DNA of 58,306 nucleotides from Myxococcales bacterium. GTDB taxonomy: Bacteria > Myxococcota > Myxococcia > Myxococcales > Myxococcaceae. This document shows positions 49,602 through 58,154 of the stretch, one piece after another; positions within the stretch are counted from its first letter, which is position 1; every line of letters begins with the position of its first letter. The position numbers were made by a program, and so were the translations under genes. The stretch is taken from the NCBI GenBank assembly GCA_016191815.1, contig JACPVI010000047.1, positions 1 to 58,306 of the forward strand. The letters are read 5' to 3'. The notes beneath the pieces were generated by a model that saw nothing but the letters and a program-made list of their open reading frames with translations, made no database searches and was not told the DNA's origin.

Positions 49602-50183
49602 ATGTCGACCAAGCGGCGCCACCGCCGGTATCGGCGTCGGTTCCTGGTCAAGTTCGGCGAGAAGGAGCCCACCTCGAGCGGGTTCACCGTGGACGTGTCG
49701 CCAGGCGGGGCTTTCATCTCGACCCCGCACCTGGTCCCCTTGGACGCGCGGGTGCACGTGCAGCTGTTCCTCAATCCCGCCCGCTCCATCTATTTCGAGG
49801 GCCAGGTCTGCCGGCACAAGGTGGTGCCGGTGACGCTTAGGAGCGTGGAGCGGGGAGGCTTCGCGGTCCGGTTCCTCTCGCCGGCCGAGGCGCTCTCCGA
49901 GGCGACCGGGCCGAGGCTGGAGCTTCATTTCCAGAGCGCCGAGGAGCTTAGGGCCGCCCATCAGCGCGAGCTTCGCATGGGCGGAGCGTTCATTCCCACC
50001 CAGCAGCCTCCGCCCCGCGACACCGAGCTCCAACTGGACCTCTACCTGGACTTCGCCGGCCAGGCATTCGAGGTCGACGCGACGGTGGTCTACGTCTCCG
50101 ACCCCACCGGGCCCACCAAGGGCGTGGGGGTGAGCTTCGATCGGCAGAAGCTCGAAGAGGCGCTAATGCCGTTCCTCGCCTGA
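49602..50183 (+). CDS. PilZ domain protein, probably two PilZ-like units
   Basis: The protein has 193 residues. 'RRHRRYRRRFLVKFGEKE' gives the Arg motif and 'FTVDVSPGGAFISTP' the D/NxSxxG motif of a cyclic-di-GMP-binding PilZ domain (residues 1-~100). The second half ('HQRELRMGGAFIPTQ', 'GVGVSFDRQKLEEAL') has a similar strand order but lacks the Arg motif, so it is a diverged copy. It follows the FHA gene closely and probably integrates phosphorylation and cyclic-di-GMP signals. Confidence 0.85.
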   Translation: MSTKRRHRRYRRRFLVKFGEKEPTSSGFTVDVSPGGAFISTPHLVPLDARVHVQLFLNPARSIYFEGQVCRHKVVPVTLRSVERGGFAVRFLSPAEALSEATGPRLELHFQSAEELRAAHQRELRMGGAFIPTQQPPPRDTELQLDLYLDFAGQAFEVDATVVYVSDPTGPTKGVGVSFDRQKLEEALMPFLA

Positions 50184-50237
50184 AGGGAGTGCCGTGCAGC
50201 GACCAGACCAAAGCGCGAGACGGCCTGACGAGCTGGC

Positions 50238-50600
50238 TCAGCCGTACGACTTTTCCTTCTTCTCCTGCTCTTCCTTGCAGCGAATGCAGAGGGTAGTGAC
50301 GGGGCGGGCGTCGAGCCGCTTGGCGGAGATCGGCTCCTCGCACCGCTCGCAGATCCCGAAGGTGCCGTCCTCGATGCGCGAGAGCGCCTTGTCGATCTTC
50401 TTGAGCAGGAACTTCTCTCGGTCGCGCAGGCGGAACACCATGCTCTGCGCGTATTCGCTGGAGGCCAGGTCGATCTCGTCCGGGAGGTCGTCCGTGTCGA
50501 AATTCGACTCCTCCATCAGGGTCTTCTTCGCGCTCTGTAGAAGAGCGAGCTTGCTGTCCTCGAGCATCTTCTTGTAGCGCTTGAGATCTTTCTGGTTCAA
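50238..50600 (-). CDS. dksA: DksA/TraR-type C4 zinc-finger protein
   Basis: The protein has 120 residues from a TTG at 50600, where family sequence ('NQKDLKRYKKMLED') begins and AAGGGGG lies upstream; a TTG at 50627 is possible. A coiled coil is followed by a four-Cys zinc finger ('FGICERCEEPISAKRLDARP', 'LCIRC'). It binds the RNA polymerase secondary channel and usually works with ppGpp, made by the rel gene 5 kb away. A strong promoter lies upstream and the gene is divergent from dacZ. Confidence 0.88.
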   Translation of the reverse strand: MNQKDLKRYKKMLEDSKLALLQSAKKTLMEESNFDTDDLPDEIDLASSEYAQSMVFRLRDREKFLLKKIDKALSRIEDGTFGICERCEEPISAKRLDARPVTTLCIRCKEEQEKKEKSYG

Positions 50601-50639
50601 GACCGTGTGCCCCCTTGGGAGAGCCAAAAAGGGGCAATA

Positions 50640-50668
50640 GTTCTAGAGGACCCGAGTCCAACTGTCAA
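50640..50668 (-). promoter_or_regulatory. Sigma-70-type promoter for dksA
   Basis: On the minus strand, a perfect TTGACA (50668-50663) and TAGAAC (50645-50640) are spaced by exactly 17 bases. The predicted transcript starts about 30 bases before the chosen TTG codon. This is the best promoter match in the window. Confidence 0.6.
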
Positions 50669-50703
50669 GGTTCGACGGGGTAAGTTCTCGTAAAGGCTGG
50701 AGA

Positions 50704-51585
50704 ATGTCGGAGATCAGCAAGTTCGACCGCGAGTTTCTGCGCGCTGCCCTGAGCCTGGCCGGCAAGGGAGAGGTCGACCATCTGCTCTACATCAGCGACA
50801 CGCCCATCCCACCGGAGGATTTGAGGGGGAGGAAGGCGCGGCGGAAGCTGGTGTACGCGGTGACCACCGAGAAGCTGGCGCAGGAGCTGTTGTCCACCAA
50901 GAACCGGGCGCTGGTGATTCCGGGGTACGACTACTCGCGGGTGGAGCGGGTGAAGGTGGCGCTGGTGTCGGCGCTCTCCCAGGGCGCCTTCAAGGAGGGG
51001 GATCTGGTGCTGTGCGTCACCGGCCGGGTGGGGCGGACGGTGGACACCCTGATGCAGATGCGGATCGGCGGCTCGCTGGACGACCGGGTGGCCATTGAGG
51101 GGGTGAAGCTGGGAGACCAGTTCAACTCGCAGGTGGTGGACGCGCTCATCCAGCTGGCGCTGGAGATCGGCCAGGAGGGCTTCGAGAGCCACCCGATCGG
51201 GACGATCATCACCATCGGCGATCACACCAGCGTGCTGGAGAAGAGCCGGCAGATGACGATCAATCCCTTCCAGGGGCTGTCGGAGGCCGAGCGGAACGTG
51301 CTGGATCCGAAGATCCGCGAGGCGATCAAGAACTTCTCGGTGCTGGACGGGGCGTTCGTGATCCGCGAGGACGGGGTGGTGCTGGCGGCTGGGCGCTACC
51401 TCTCCTCGGCCGACGAGGAGGTGCGCATCCCGCTTGGCCTGGGCGCGCGCCACGCGGCGGCGGCGGGCATCACCTCGACGACGCGCTGCATCGCCCTGGT
51501 GGTGAGCCAGACCTCGGGCGCAGTGCGGCTGTTCAAGGAGGGGAACATCGTGCTCGAGCTGCACCAGACGGCGCGGAGAACCTGA
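50704..51585 (+). CDS. DacZ-like diadenylate cyclase (c-di-AMP synthase)
   Basis: The protein has 293 residues. The C-terminal DAC domain has both catalytic motifs: Asp-Gly-Ala (D215-A217, in 'FSVLDGAFVIREDGVVLAA') and Arg-His (R249/H250, in 'IPLGLGARHAAAAGIT'). The N-terminal ~160 residues form an alpha/beta domain like the pyruvate-kinase C-terminal domain ('LVLCVTGRVGRTVDTLMQM'), the arrangement of DacZ rather than DisA, CdaA or CdaS. It is soluble and should make cyclic di-AMP from ATP. Its start lies ~100 bases from the divergent dksA gene. A weak GGAG precedes the ATG. Confidence 0.85.
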   Translation: MSEISKFDREFLRAALSLAGKGEVDHLLYISDTPIPPEDLRGRKARRKLVYAVTTEKLAQELLSTKNRALVIPGYDYSRVERVKVALVSALSQGAFKEGDLVLCVTGRVGRTVDTLMQMRIGGSLDDRVAIEGVKLGDQFNSQVVDALIQLALEIGQEGFESHPIGTIITIGDHTSVLEKSRQMTINPFQGLSEAERNVLDPKIREAIKNFSVLDGAFVIREDGVVLAAGRYLSSADEEVRIPLGLGARHAAAAGITSTTRCIALVVSQTSGAVRLFKEGNIVLELHQTARRT

Positions 51586-51711
51586 GCGGTCGACAGTCGC
51601 GCGGCCCCCGCGCTACCATTTGCGGCCGATGCTCCACCGCGCGCGGGGGATCGCTGGGGTATTCGGGCACCGCGATCGTGGTGGAGCCTTCCTTGGAAAG
51701 CGAGGCCCCTC

Positions 51712-52643
51712 ATGCGTCGGGAACTGCTGGCCGTGCGCCTCATCTCTGCGGCCGCCCTGGCCCAAGTGCCCTCGAAGGTGGCCTACCAGGGGCGGCTTCT
51801 GAAGTCGGACGGGACGCCGGCCAGCGGCACGGTGAAGTTCAAGTTCGATATCTACGACGACGCCACTGCGGGGAACCTGCTCTTTGGCGAGGAGCAAACC
51901 TTGGGGCTGACCGATGGCTTTTACGCCACCTACCTGGGTGACGGCACGGCCCCGGGAATACCCGCCGGAGTCTTCACCGGGCCGGAGAGGTACCTCGAGG
52001 TGACCGTGGCGGGAGAGAAGATCTCCCCGCGCCAGAAGGTCGGCTCGGTACCCTACGCGATGATGGCCAACGACGCGCGCAACCTCTCCGGCGGGACGGT
52101 GGACGCCCAAAGCATCAAGGTCGGCGGCAACACCGTGATCGACTCCACCGGGGCCCTGGCGGGAAACGCGGCGTACCTCGCGGGAGCGGGCCTCGCACTC
52201 TCCGGGAGGACGTTCTCCGTCGATTCCGCCGGCTGCAATGCAGGGCAGGCGCTCACCTGGAATGGCACCGGATGGGCCTGCGCCTCCGGAGTCAGCTACC
52301 AGGCCGGCGACGGGCTGGTGCTCGCCGGCAATATCTTCGGCATCGACTCCACCGGTTGCAGCGCCGGCCAGCGGCTGACCTGGAGCGGCACCGCCTGGGC
52401 CTGTGCGGCGGCGACCAGCTACCAAGCCGGCGGAGGGCTTTCTTTGTCCGGCGGCACCTTCAGCCTCGACCCCACCGGTTGCACCGCGGGCCAGAAGAGC
52501 TTCGAGGAACCGCACCCGGCGCACTCCGGAAAGCGGATCGTCTACGTCAGCCCGGCAAGGGCTCCTGCGACTTCGACTACCTGGTGATCGGAGTTCGGGC
52601 GCGGCACCGCGGGCACGAAGTGGTGCGGGACGCGGAGCGCTAG
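51712..52643 (+). pseudogene. Surface/tail-fibre-like repeat protein, frameshifted and truncated
   Basis: The frame from the ATG at 51712 has a possible short signal sequence, then 'VAYQGRLLKSDGTPASGTVK', a domain found in exported fibre-like proteins. Three tandem ~40-residue repeats follow ('SYQAGGGLSLSGGTFSLDPT', 'LTWSGTAWACA'). It enters what looks like a C-terminal chaperone-type domain ('KSFEEPHPA', 'KRIVYVS') but stops at 52587. A different frame then gives 'CDFDYLVIGVRARHRGHEVV' to a stop at 52641-52643, the likely original C-terminus. A deletion with frameshift near 52510-52570 probably removed most of that domain. Confidence 0.6.
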
Positions 52644-52740
52644 GTCCAAGCGAGACTGTCTGGCTTCGACTCCGCCCGAGCGGTGTCGGGAGCGGCAGGC
52701 TCAATGCACCTGATCGTCGGGCAAGGGTGGGCGCGGACGA

Positions 52741-53322
52741 TCAGCCTCGACCCTTGATCCTCGATCCCTTGGCGCCGGCCCCGGCGTCCTCCCGGTAGAT
52801 GTCGGCAAGGGCGTGCGCCCGCTCGACCTCGTCGCGCGCCTCGTCCAGCGCCAATACCCGGTCGAATTGCTCCACCCGCTCGCGCAGCGCCGCGGTCACC
52901 GCGAGCCCCACCGACAGCCTCGCCCGCGCGCTCGAACGCTCCGCCCTGAGCTCCGCGATCCGCCCCGCCAAGCCTTCCGCGGCTCCGAGCAGCAGCTTCG
53001 AGTCACCCTCCGCAGCCGCCAGCGCCTGCTCGCTCGCCCTCAGGCGCCCCTCCCCCTCCGACCGGTCGCGCGTCAGCACGCTCACTGCCTTCGCGTCGTG
53101 GCGCGCGTCGGCCGTCGCCAGACGGCGTTCGACCTCCGCGATCACCCGGCGGTAGCGCTCGAGATCGCGCGTGAGGTCGCCCTTGAGGGCGAGCAGCGTC
53201 GCCGCCGACCGCCGCACCTGTGCCGCCTGGCGCTCGAGATCCTCGATCAACCCGTCGAAGGCCGCGATTGGATCGGCAGGCGCCGCGGGCGGCTTTCGCT
53301 TCTTGCCGAAGCCGAACACCAT
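52741..53322 (-). CDS. PspA/IM30-like coiled-coil protein
   Basis: The protein has 193 residues, almost entirely helical with heptad-like spacing ('DPIAAFDGLIEDLERQAAQV', 'DLERYRRVIAEVERRLA'), after a basic N-terminus ('FGFGKKRKPP'). This resembles phage-shock protein A / Vipp1 proteins that polymerise on membranes, though no diagnostic motif settles it. It is the last gene of a three-gene unit with a VWA protein and a MoxR ATPase. Its last codons are made of a degenerate GTCGAG repeat (copy D). Confidence 0.65.
   Translation of the reverse strand: MVFGFGKKRKPPAAPADPIAAFDGLIEDLERQAAQVRRSAATLLALKGDLTRDLERYRRVIAEVERRLATADARHDAKAVSVLTRDRSEGEGRLRASEQALAAAEGDSKLLLGAAEGLAGRIAELRAERSSARARLSVGLAVTAALRERVEQFDRVLALDEARDEVERAHALADIYREDAGAGAKGSRIKGRG
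52745..52767. repeat. Degenerate trace of the GTCGAG element (copy D)
   Basis: CCTCGACCCTTGATCCTCGA resembles the right arm of copies B and C (CTCGACGCTCGACCCTCGAC) with several mismatches. It also sits where two genes converge, inside the 3' end of the PspA-like gene. The match is short, so it may be coincidental. Confidence 0.3.
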
Positions 53323-53336
53323 TTGCAGCCTCGAGC

Positions 53337-55625
53337 CTACCCGAACGGCCGGCAGAGCAGGCGCACCCGCTCCAGGCCGGCCGCCACCGCCTCATCGGGA
53401 GCCGCCACCGCCGCGAGGTAGGCGGTCAGCGGAGTCCCGTACAGTCCCAGCAGGTGGTTGAGCAGCGTCACCGCCTCGGCCGCCCTGGCGTCCGCCGGGG
53501 CCAGCGAGGCCGCCTCCGCGATCGCCTCCAGGATGTCCGCCAGTCGCGCCCAGTCCGCCCCCTTCGGCGGCCTGGCCGACTTTTCCGCGCCGCGCTTGGG
53601 CTCCGGGAAGAGCGCATCGAACGAGCCCTCCGACCGAGGAGGCGCCGGCGCCGGCCTGCCCTGGGCGACCGCCTCCAGCGCCTCGAGGTGCGGCAAGAGC
53701 GCCTCCAGCGCACCCGCGGTGGTCGGAGTCTCCCTCGGAAGGAGGGTCCGCCAGGTGGTGTCGAACTCGGTCCGCGCCGCGGCGATCTCCGCGTCCGCGA
53801 GGTGGTGGTAGAAGGCCCGCCCGCCCTTCGCCCGCTGCTCGAACACCAAGGACTTGAGGTCGGTGTTCTCCTCGCCCAGCGAGATGAAGGAGAGCGCGAT
53901 GTCCACCTGCCCGAGCGGAGCCCGGGTGCGGCGGAGCAACTCGAGGTCCACCCCGTCTTCTCCGTCCGTCACCAGCACAACCGTCGCCCGCGCCAGGTAG
54001 GGATCCTTCCCCTGCGCCGAGCGGATCGACTCGAACGCCGACATCAGCGCCAGGGTGATGTCCGTCTGCCCCTCGGCCGGCGAGCTTCGGAAGAGCTTCT
54101 CGATCTGCCGGATCGCCTCTGCCGCCGAGTCCACCCGCGCCAACTCGGTCGGCGAGTCGTTGAAGAACGAGAAGTAAAGCGGATCGAACGGCAGGCCTCG
54201 GTGTGCTTTGGCCGCCAGGTTGTTCAGCTCGGCGAGCAGGATCGCGTCGCGGAAGCGCGCCCTCGGCCCGTGCATCGAGCCCGACGCGTCGCAGACGTAC
54301 ACCCTCACCGCAGTCTTCCGCACCCTGCGCGGGCGGGGCGGAGGCAGCTCCTCGAGGTACGCCCGCACCACCTGCCGGTTCGAGGCGAGATCGTGGATCA
54401 GCGTCCTCGGATCGGTGATGATGAAGTTCGGCAGCTCGTCGAGGCTGCCGGTGAACTCGTAGGCCATCGTCTGGGTCGGGTACCCCACCCGTCGCGGCAC
54501 CGGGCGCGCCACCCTCAGCTCCGCCTCGACGATCTCCTCCGCCAAGGCGTCCTCCACGTCGAAGTAGCGCGCGCAGCCCGCGGCCAGCTCGAAGGCCTCC
54601 AGCCGCTCGTCTTCCAGCTCGAACGCCATCCTCGCGAGCGCCTCGTCGCCCTTGCTCTCCAGCCCCGGCGGCTCGCCCAGGCGCCGCTTCCTCGGCGCGC
54701 GAGCCTCGCCCTGATCCGCCGCCCACTCCGCGAGGTGGTCCTGCTCCGAGCGCTCCAAGGCCCGCCTCAGCTCGTCGCCCCGGGGAAGCATCGAGCAGGC
54801 CGCTTCCCGCGCCAGAGTCGCCAATTCACGGTCGTTGGCCTCCACCGCCCGCTCGTAGAGGGCGCGGACGGAGCGGTAGGCCGAGCGTGGATCCTTCCGT
54901 GCGGCGAGCCGCAGGTGCCGGGCGAGGTCCTGCAGCGAGCGGACCGCGGGCACCGAACGCGCGCGCTCCCGGGCCTGGGCCACCTCGGTGCGAAGGTGGC
55001 GGGCACGGTCCCGGTCAACCTCCGCGCCGAGCCTGAGGAGCATCTCGTGGGCGGCGTCGAGGTCCCTCCGCTTCTGCACCAGATCGCCGATGTTCCCCCG
55101 CGCCCGTTCCGCCCAGAACTCGGCCACCGCGAGCTTCGCCGAGGCGGGAGGAGCGCTCCGGTCCGCCAGCGGCCGATCGAAGATCTCGAACTCGCCCACC
55201 GCCTCGTCGGGCGACGCGAACAGATCGGCCACCTTCACCGCCCTCGCGAGCTTTGCGAAGCCTCGCTCGAGGGCGCTCAAGGCCCCAGGTCCGGCCGACC
55301 GCGACAGGACGGCTCGCTCGAGCCTCCCTAGCCTTGCTTCGTACTCGTCAAGCACGTCCTTGCCCCGCTGCTCCAAGCCCTGGGCGAGCGCCCCCACTCG
55401 GCCCTTCTTGGCGCCCAGCGAGCGGAGCAGCTTGGCATCGGCGGCGGTGTGGATGCCTACCCGATCGAGGTCCCGGTCCAAGGCGAGCAGCTGCTTCATC
55501 GGCGAGGCCGGGTCCGACGACTCGACCGCCGCCAGCGCCCGGTCCAGAATCCCCGCCGACAGCACCGTCCCCTCGCGCAGGGCGTCGAGGCGCTGGCGGA
55601 TCCGGTTGAGGCGGGGATGAAGCAT
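53337..55625 (-). CDS. VWA-domain protein, ViaA-like partner of the MoxR ATPase
   Basis: The protein has 762 residues. A long helical N-terminal region (to ~400) precedes a von Willebrand A domain with an intact MIDAS ('VYVCDASGSMHGPRARFRDA', D446; later 'QTDITLAL' and 'VLVTDGEDG'). This is the layout of ViaA-type proteins that work with MoxR/RavA ATPases in metal-dependent protein or complex remodelling. Gaps of only 6 and 14 bases separate it from the ATPase and the PspA-like gene, so all three are surely cotranscribed. Confidence 0.85.
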   Translation of the reverse strand: MLHPRLNRIRQRLDALREGTVLSAGILDRALAAVESSDPASPMKQLLALDRDLDRVGIHTAADAKLLRSLGAKKGRVGALAQGLEQRGKDVLDEYEARLGRLERAVLSRSAGPGALSALERGFAKLARAVKVADLFASPDEAVGEFEIFDRPLADRSAPPASAKLAVAEFWAERARGNIGDLVQKRRDLDAAHEMLLRLGAEVDRDRARHLRTEVAQARERARSVPAVRSLQDLARHLRLAARKDPRSAYRSVRALYERAVEANDRELATLAREAACSMLPRGDELRRALERSEQDHLAEWAADQGEARAPRKRRLGEPPGLESKGDEALARMAFELEDERLEAFELAAGCARYFDVEDALAEEIVEAELRVARPVPRRVGYPTQTMAYEFTGSLDELPNFIITDPRTLIHDLASNRQVVRAYLEELPPPRPRRVRKTAVRVYVCDASGSMHGPRARFRDAILLAELNNLAAKAHRGLPFDPLYFSFFNDSPTELARVDSAAEAIRQIEKLFRSSPAEGQTDITLALMSAFESIRSAQGKDPYLARATVVLVTDGEDGVDLELLRRTRAPLGQVDIALSFISLGEENTDLKSLVFEQRAKGGRAFYHHLADAEIAAARTEFDTTWRTLLPRETPTTAGALEALLPHLEALEAVAQGRPAPAPPRSEGSFDALFPEPKRGAEKSARPPKGADWARLADILEAIAEAASLAPADARAAEAVTLLNHLLGLYGTPLTAYLAAVAAPDEAVAAGLERVRLLCRPFG

Positions 55626-55631
55626 CGCTCG

Positions 55632-58154
55632 CTACAAGCGCGCCCGCGCGTCCAGCAACCGCTTGCTGAACGACGCGAAGTCCTCGGCCACCCCACGCAG
55701 CGCTTGCTCCAGCTTCTTCGCGCTCTCGCTGATCGGCCCCCGATGGGCACAGAGCAGCTCCAACGTCCCTTTAAGGCGCACCAGCTCGCCCTCCTTGGTG
55801 GCCAAGAGGGGGAAGCGGCTCTTCACCAACCGGTCGAAGGCGCGCTCCGCCTCCGCCTTGTGCGACAGCTCGTCCGGCGAGGGGAGCGAGGTCAAGAGCT
55901 GGGAGAGCCAGGCCCTGAGGAACCGCACCCGCGCCTGGGCGAACGCCAGCTCGACCGATGCCACCGACTCCTTCACCTCGCTGGAGATCGCGGGACCGCC
56001 GGAGGTGGTGGCGAGCAGCGACTCGAGCGAGGCGAGCGCGGTCAGCTCGCCGTCCGGGGCCGCGGCGGCAAGCTCCTGCCGGTAGTGAAGGTAGGCCTCG
56101 CCGTTCAGCACCTGGGGCGCCTCGGGGTGCGGGCTCCTCACCGGCTGCGAGAGGACCTGCGCGTGGTCGCGCAGCCGCTGCTCGATCACGTCATGGTTCT
56201 CCGCCAAGAGCGGCTCGGGCGAAAGGCCCTCGCGGCGGAGGTTGTCGGAGACCGTCTGGACCACGCGTGAATACTGCTCCACCCGCTCGAAGGTGGCAGA
56301 GGAGAGCACCTCGCGCGCGTACGCCGCGCCGAGCGGTTGCAAGAGCTCCTGCTTGAGGCCGGCCTGTTCGGAGCTCAGGCCGACCAGCGCCGCCTCGAGC
56401 TGGGAGAGCCGCCTCGAGTCGACCGCCAGAGACTCCAGCGGGTCCCCTCGCGCATGCCCTCGCTCGAACGCCGAGGCCACCCGCCTGCGGATGGAGGACG
56501 CGGCCCTCGCCCTGGTCTCCTTCTCCGCGGCTCTCAGCTCCTCGGCGCGGCCCGGCACCAGCACCGCGAGCTGGTCGGCCACCGCGTCGACCTGAGAGAG
56601 CTCCTCGTCCAGGTTCGCGGCCAGCCCGCTCAGCGCCTCGAGCTTCACCGCCTCGTCGAACTCGGTGCTCTCCGCGGAGAGCGAAGCCATCTCCAGGGCC
56701 TGCCGGCAGAACCCGGCGGCGGCCTTGGCGACCGGCTCCAGCCGGTCCGACAACTCAGGCACCGCGCGGCACAGCCCCATCACCTCGAGCAGGGAGGACA
56801 TCAGCGCCGCACCGCCCCTCCCTTCTCCCTGCCCAGCCATGCCTCGGGCCAGCCGCTGCTCGAGCGCGGCCACCAACGTCCTCGCCGCCGCCGCCAAGGG
56901 AAGGCGGTTTTGCGGGTGCCTCGGGCCGGGGACCAGCTTCTCCCGGAGAGATCTCGCCGCGGCCGCCGTGGGGACGGCCTGGAAGCTCCGGAGCATGGAA
57001 TCGGCGGCGGCCTGCTCCTCCTTCGGGTCGAGCGCCGCGGCCTCGCGATCGATCCCGGAGGCCAGCTCGGAGCGGACCTTCGCAAGCGCCTCCTCGAAAG
57101 ACTTGTGCTCGAGCCGGATGATCTCCAGCTGGGCCCGCTCGCGCGGATCCGCCGCGCTCTTGAGCAACAGCTCGGTCTCCGCGGGTGCCGGCCCGCCGAG
57201 GAGGAAGAAGTACCGGAGCCAGTCCAAGTCCTCCACCCGCGCCTCCAGCGGGCGCTCCGGACGGCGGTAGATGCGGTCGCGCACCACCGCGGCCTTGAGC
57301 GCCCAGAGCGCCTTCACCGTGGACCTTTGCGAGAAGTACTTGGTGGGTACGTAGTCTGGGAGCTTCACCACCTGAGCCTGAAGCTCGCGCTCCACCGCGT
57401 CGGCGAGGAGCTCCAGCCCCTCGCGCACCAGGCTGCCGACCTCCACCCGGTCGACGGACGCCTGGAGGACGTCGAGCTGCTGGAGGGTCAGGGAGGCCTT
57501 GAGGTCCGGCCGCTGTCCCTTCGCTGCGGTGGCCAGCATCGCCGCGCGGCTGGAGGCGCGCGCGAAGGACTTGGGGCAGAAGCAGATGAACGACAGCCGG
57601 TCGGCGAAGGCAAGCAACAGCTCCGGGGACCGGGCGAGGACCTCCGAGAGGTAGCGATTGCTCGTCATGATCGCGCACTCGCACCGGCCCGCGGTCACCT
57701 TCCGGCCGTGCTTGAGCTCGCGCTCGTGCAGCACGTTGAGGATCGACCTAAGCAGCATGTCCCGCCCGTCGAACACCTCGTCGAGGAAGGCGTGGGTCGC
57801 GCCGAGCATCCCGTCGTCGGTGATGTACTCGGTGCGCCCGGTGTCCTGCAGCACCTTGAAGTCCACCGGGCCGACGAGGTCCGACTGCACGGTGGACTCC
57901 GACAGCTGCTTGGCGAAGAGCGACGGCTCGCCGGACTTCTCGTCGGAGATCCTCCCCAGCACCGCGCTGGCGATGGCGCTCTTGGCGGTTCCCGGGGGAC
58001 CGGTGACCAGCACGTGCTCGCGGCAGAGGAGCGCCAGCTCGATCTGGGTGAACAGCGCCTCGCGCTCGAGGAAGACGTCGCGCAGCTCGAAGAAGAACTT
58101 GCGGAAGGCTGCGGCGGCTGCGCCGAAGCGGGCGGCGGTGTCGGGCGGGCTCAC
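55632..58154 (-). CDS. MoxR-family AAA+ ATPase, RavA-like, with long C-terminal extension
   Basis: The protein has 840 residues from the GTG at 58154. The AAA+ domain occupies the first ~320: Walker A 'TGPPGTAKSAIASAVLGRIS' (K58), the MoxR segment 'QSDLVGPVDF', Walker B-like 'GATHAFLDEVFDGRDMLLRS' and sensor 'CAIMTSNRYLSEVLARSPEL'. The remaining ~500 residues are mostly helical and Ala/Glu-rich with no recognised domain, much longer than in RavA (~500 in total). It probably remodels a substrate together with the VWA protein, with the PspA-like protein placing it at the membrane. Confidence 0.88.
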   Translation of the reverse strand: MSPPDTAARFGAAAAAFRKFFFELRDVFLEREALFTQIELALLCREHVLVTGPPGTAKSAIASAVLGRISDEKSGEPSLFAKQLSESTVQSDLVGPVDFKVLQDTGRTEYITDDGMLGATHAFLDEVFDGRDMLLRSILNVLHERELKHGRKVTAGRCECAIMTSNRYLSEVLARSPELLLAFADRLSFICFCPKSFARASSRAAMLATAAKGQRPDLKASLTLQQLDVLQASVDRVEVGSLVREGLELLADAVERELQAQVVKLPDYVPTKYFSQRSTVKALWALKAAVVRDRIYRRPERPLEARVEDLDWLRYFFLLGGPAPAETELLLKSAADPRERAQLEIIRLEHKSFEEALAKVRSELASGIDREAAALDPKEEQAAADSMLRSFQAVPTAAAARSLREKLVPGPRHPQNRLPLAAAARTLVAALEQRLARGMAGQGEGRGGAALMSSLLEVMGLCRAVPELSDRLEPVAKAAAGFCRQALEMASLSAESTEFDEAVKLEALSGLAANLDEELSQVDAVADQLAVLVPGRAEELRAAEKETRARAASSIRRRVASAFERGHARGDPLESLAVDSRRLSQLEAALVGLSSEQAGLKQELLQPLGAAYAREVLSSATFERVEQYSRVVQTVSDNLRREGLSPEPLLAENHDVIEQRLRDHAQVLSQPVRSPHPEAPQVLNGEAYLHYRQELAAAAPDGELTALASLESLLATTSGGPAISSEVKESVASVELAFAQARVRFLRAWLSQLLTSLPSPDELSHKAEAERAFDRLVKSRFPLLATKEGELVRLKGTLELLCAHRGPISESAKKLEQALRGVAEDFASFSKRLLDARARL

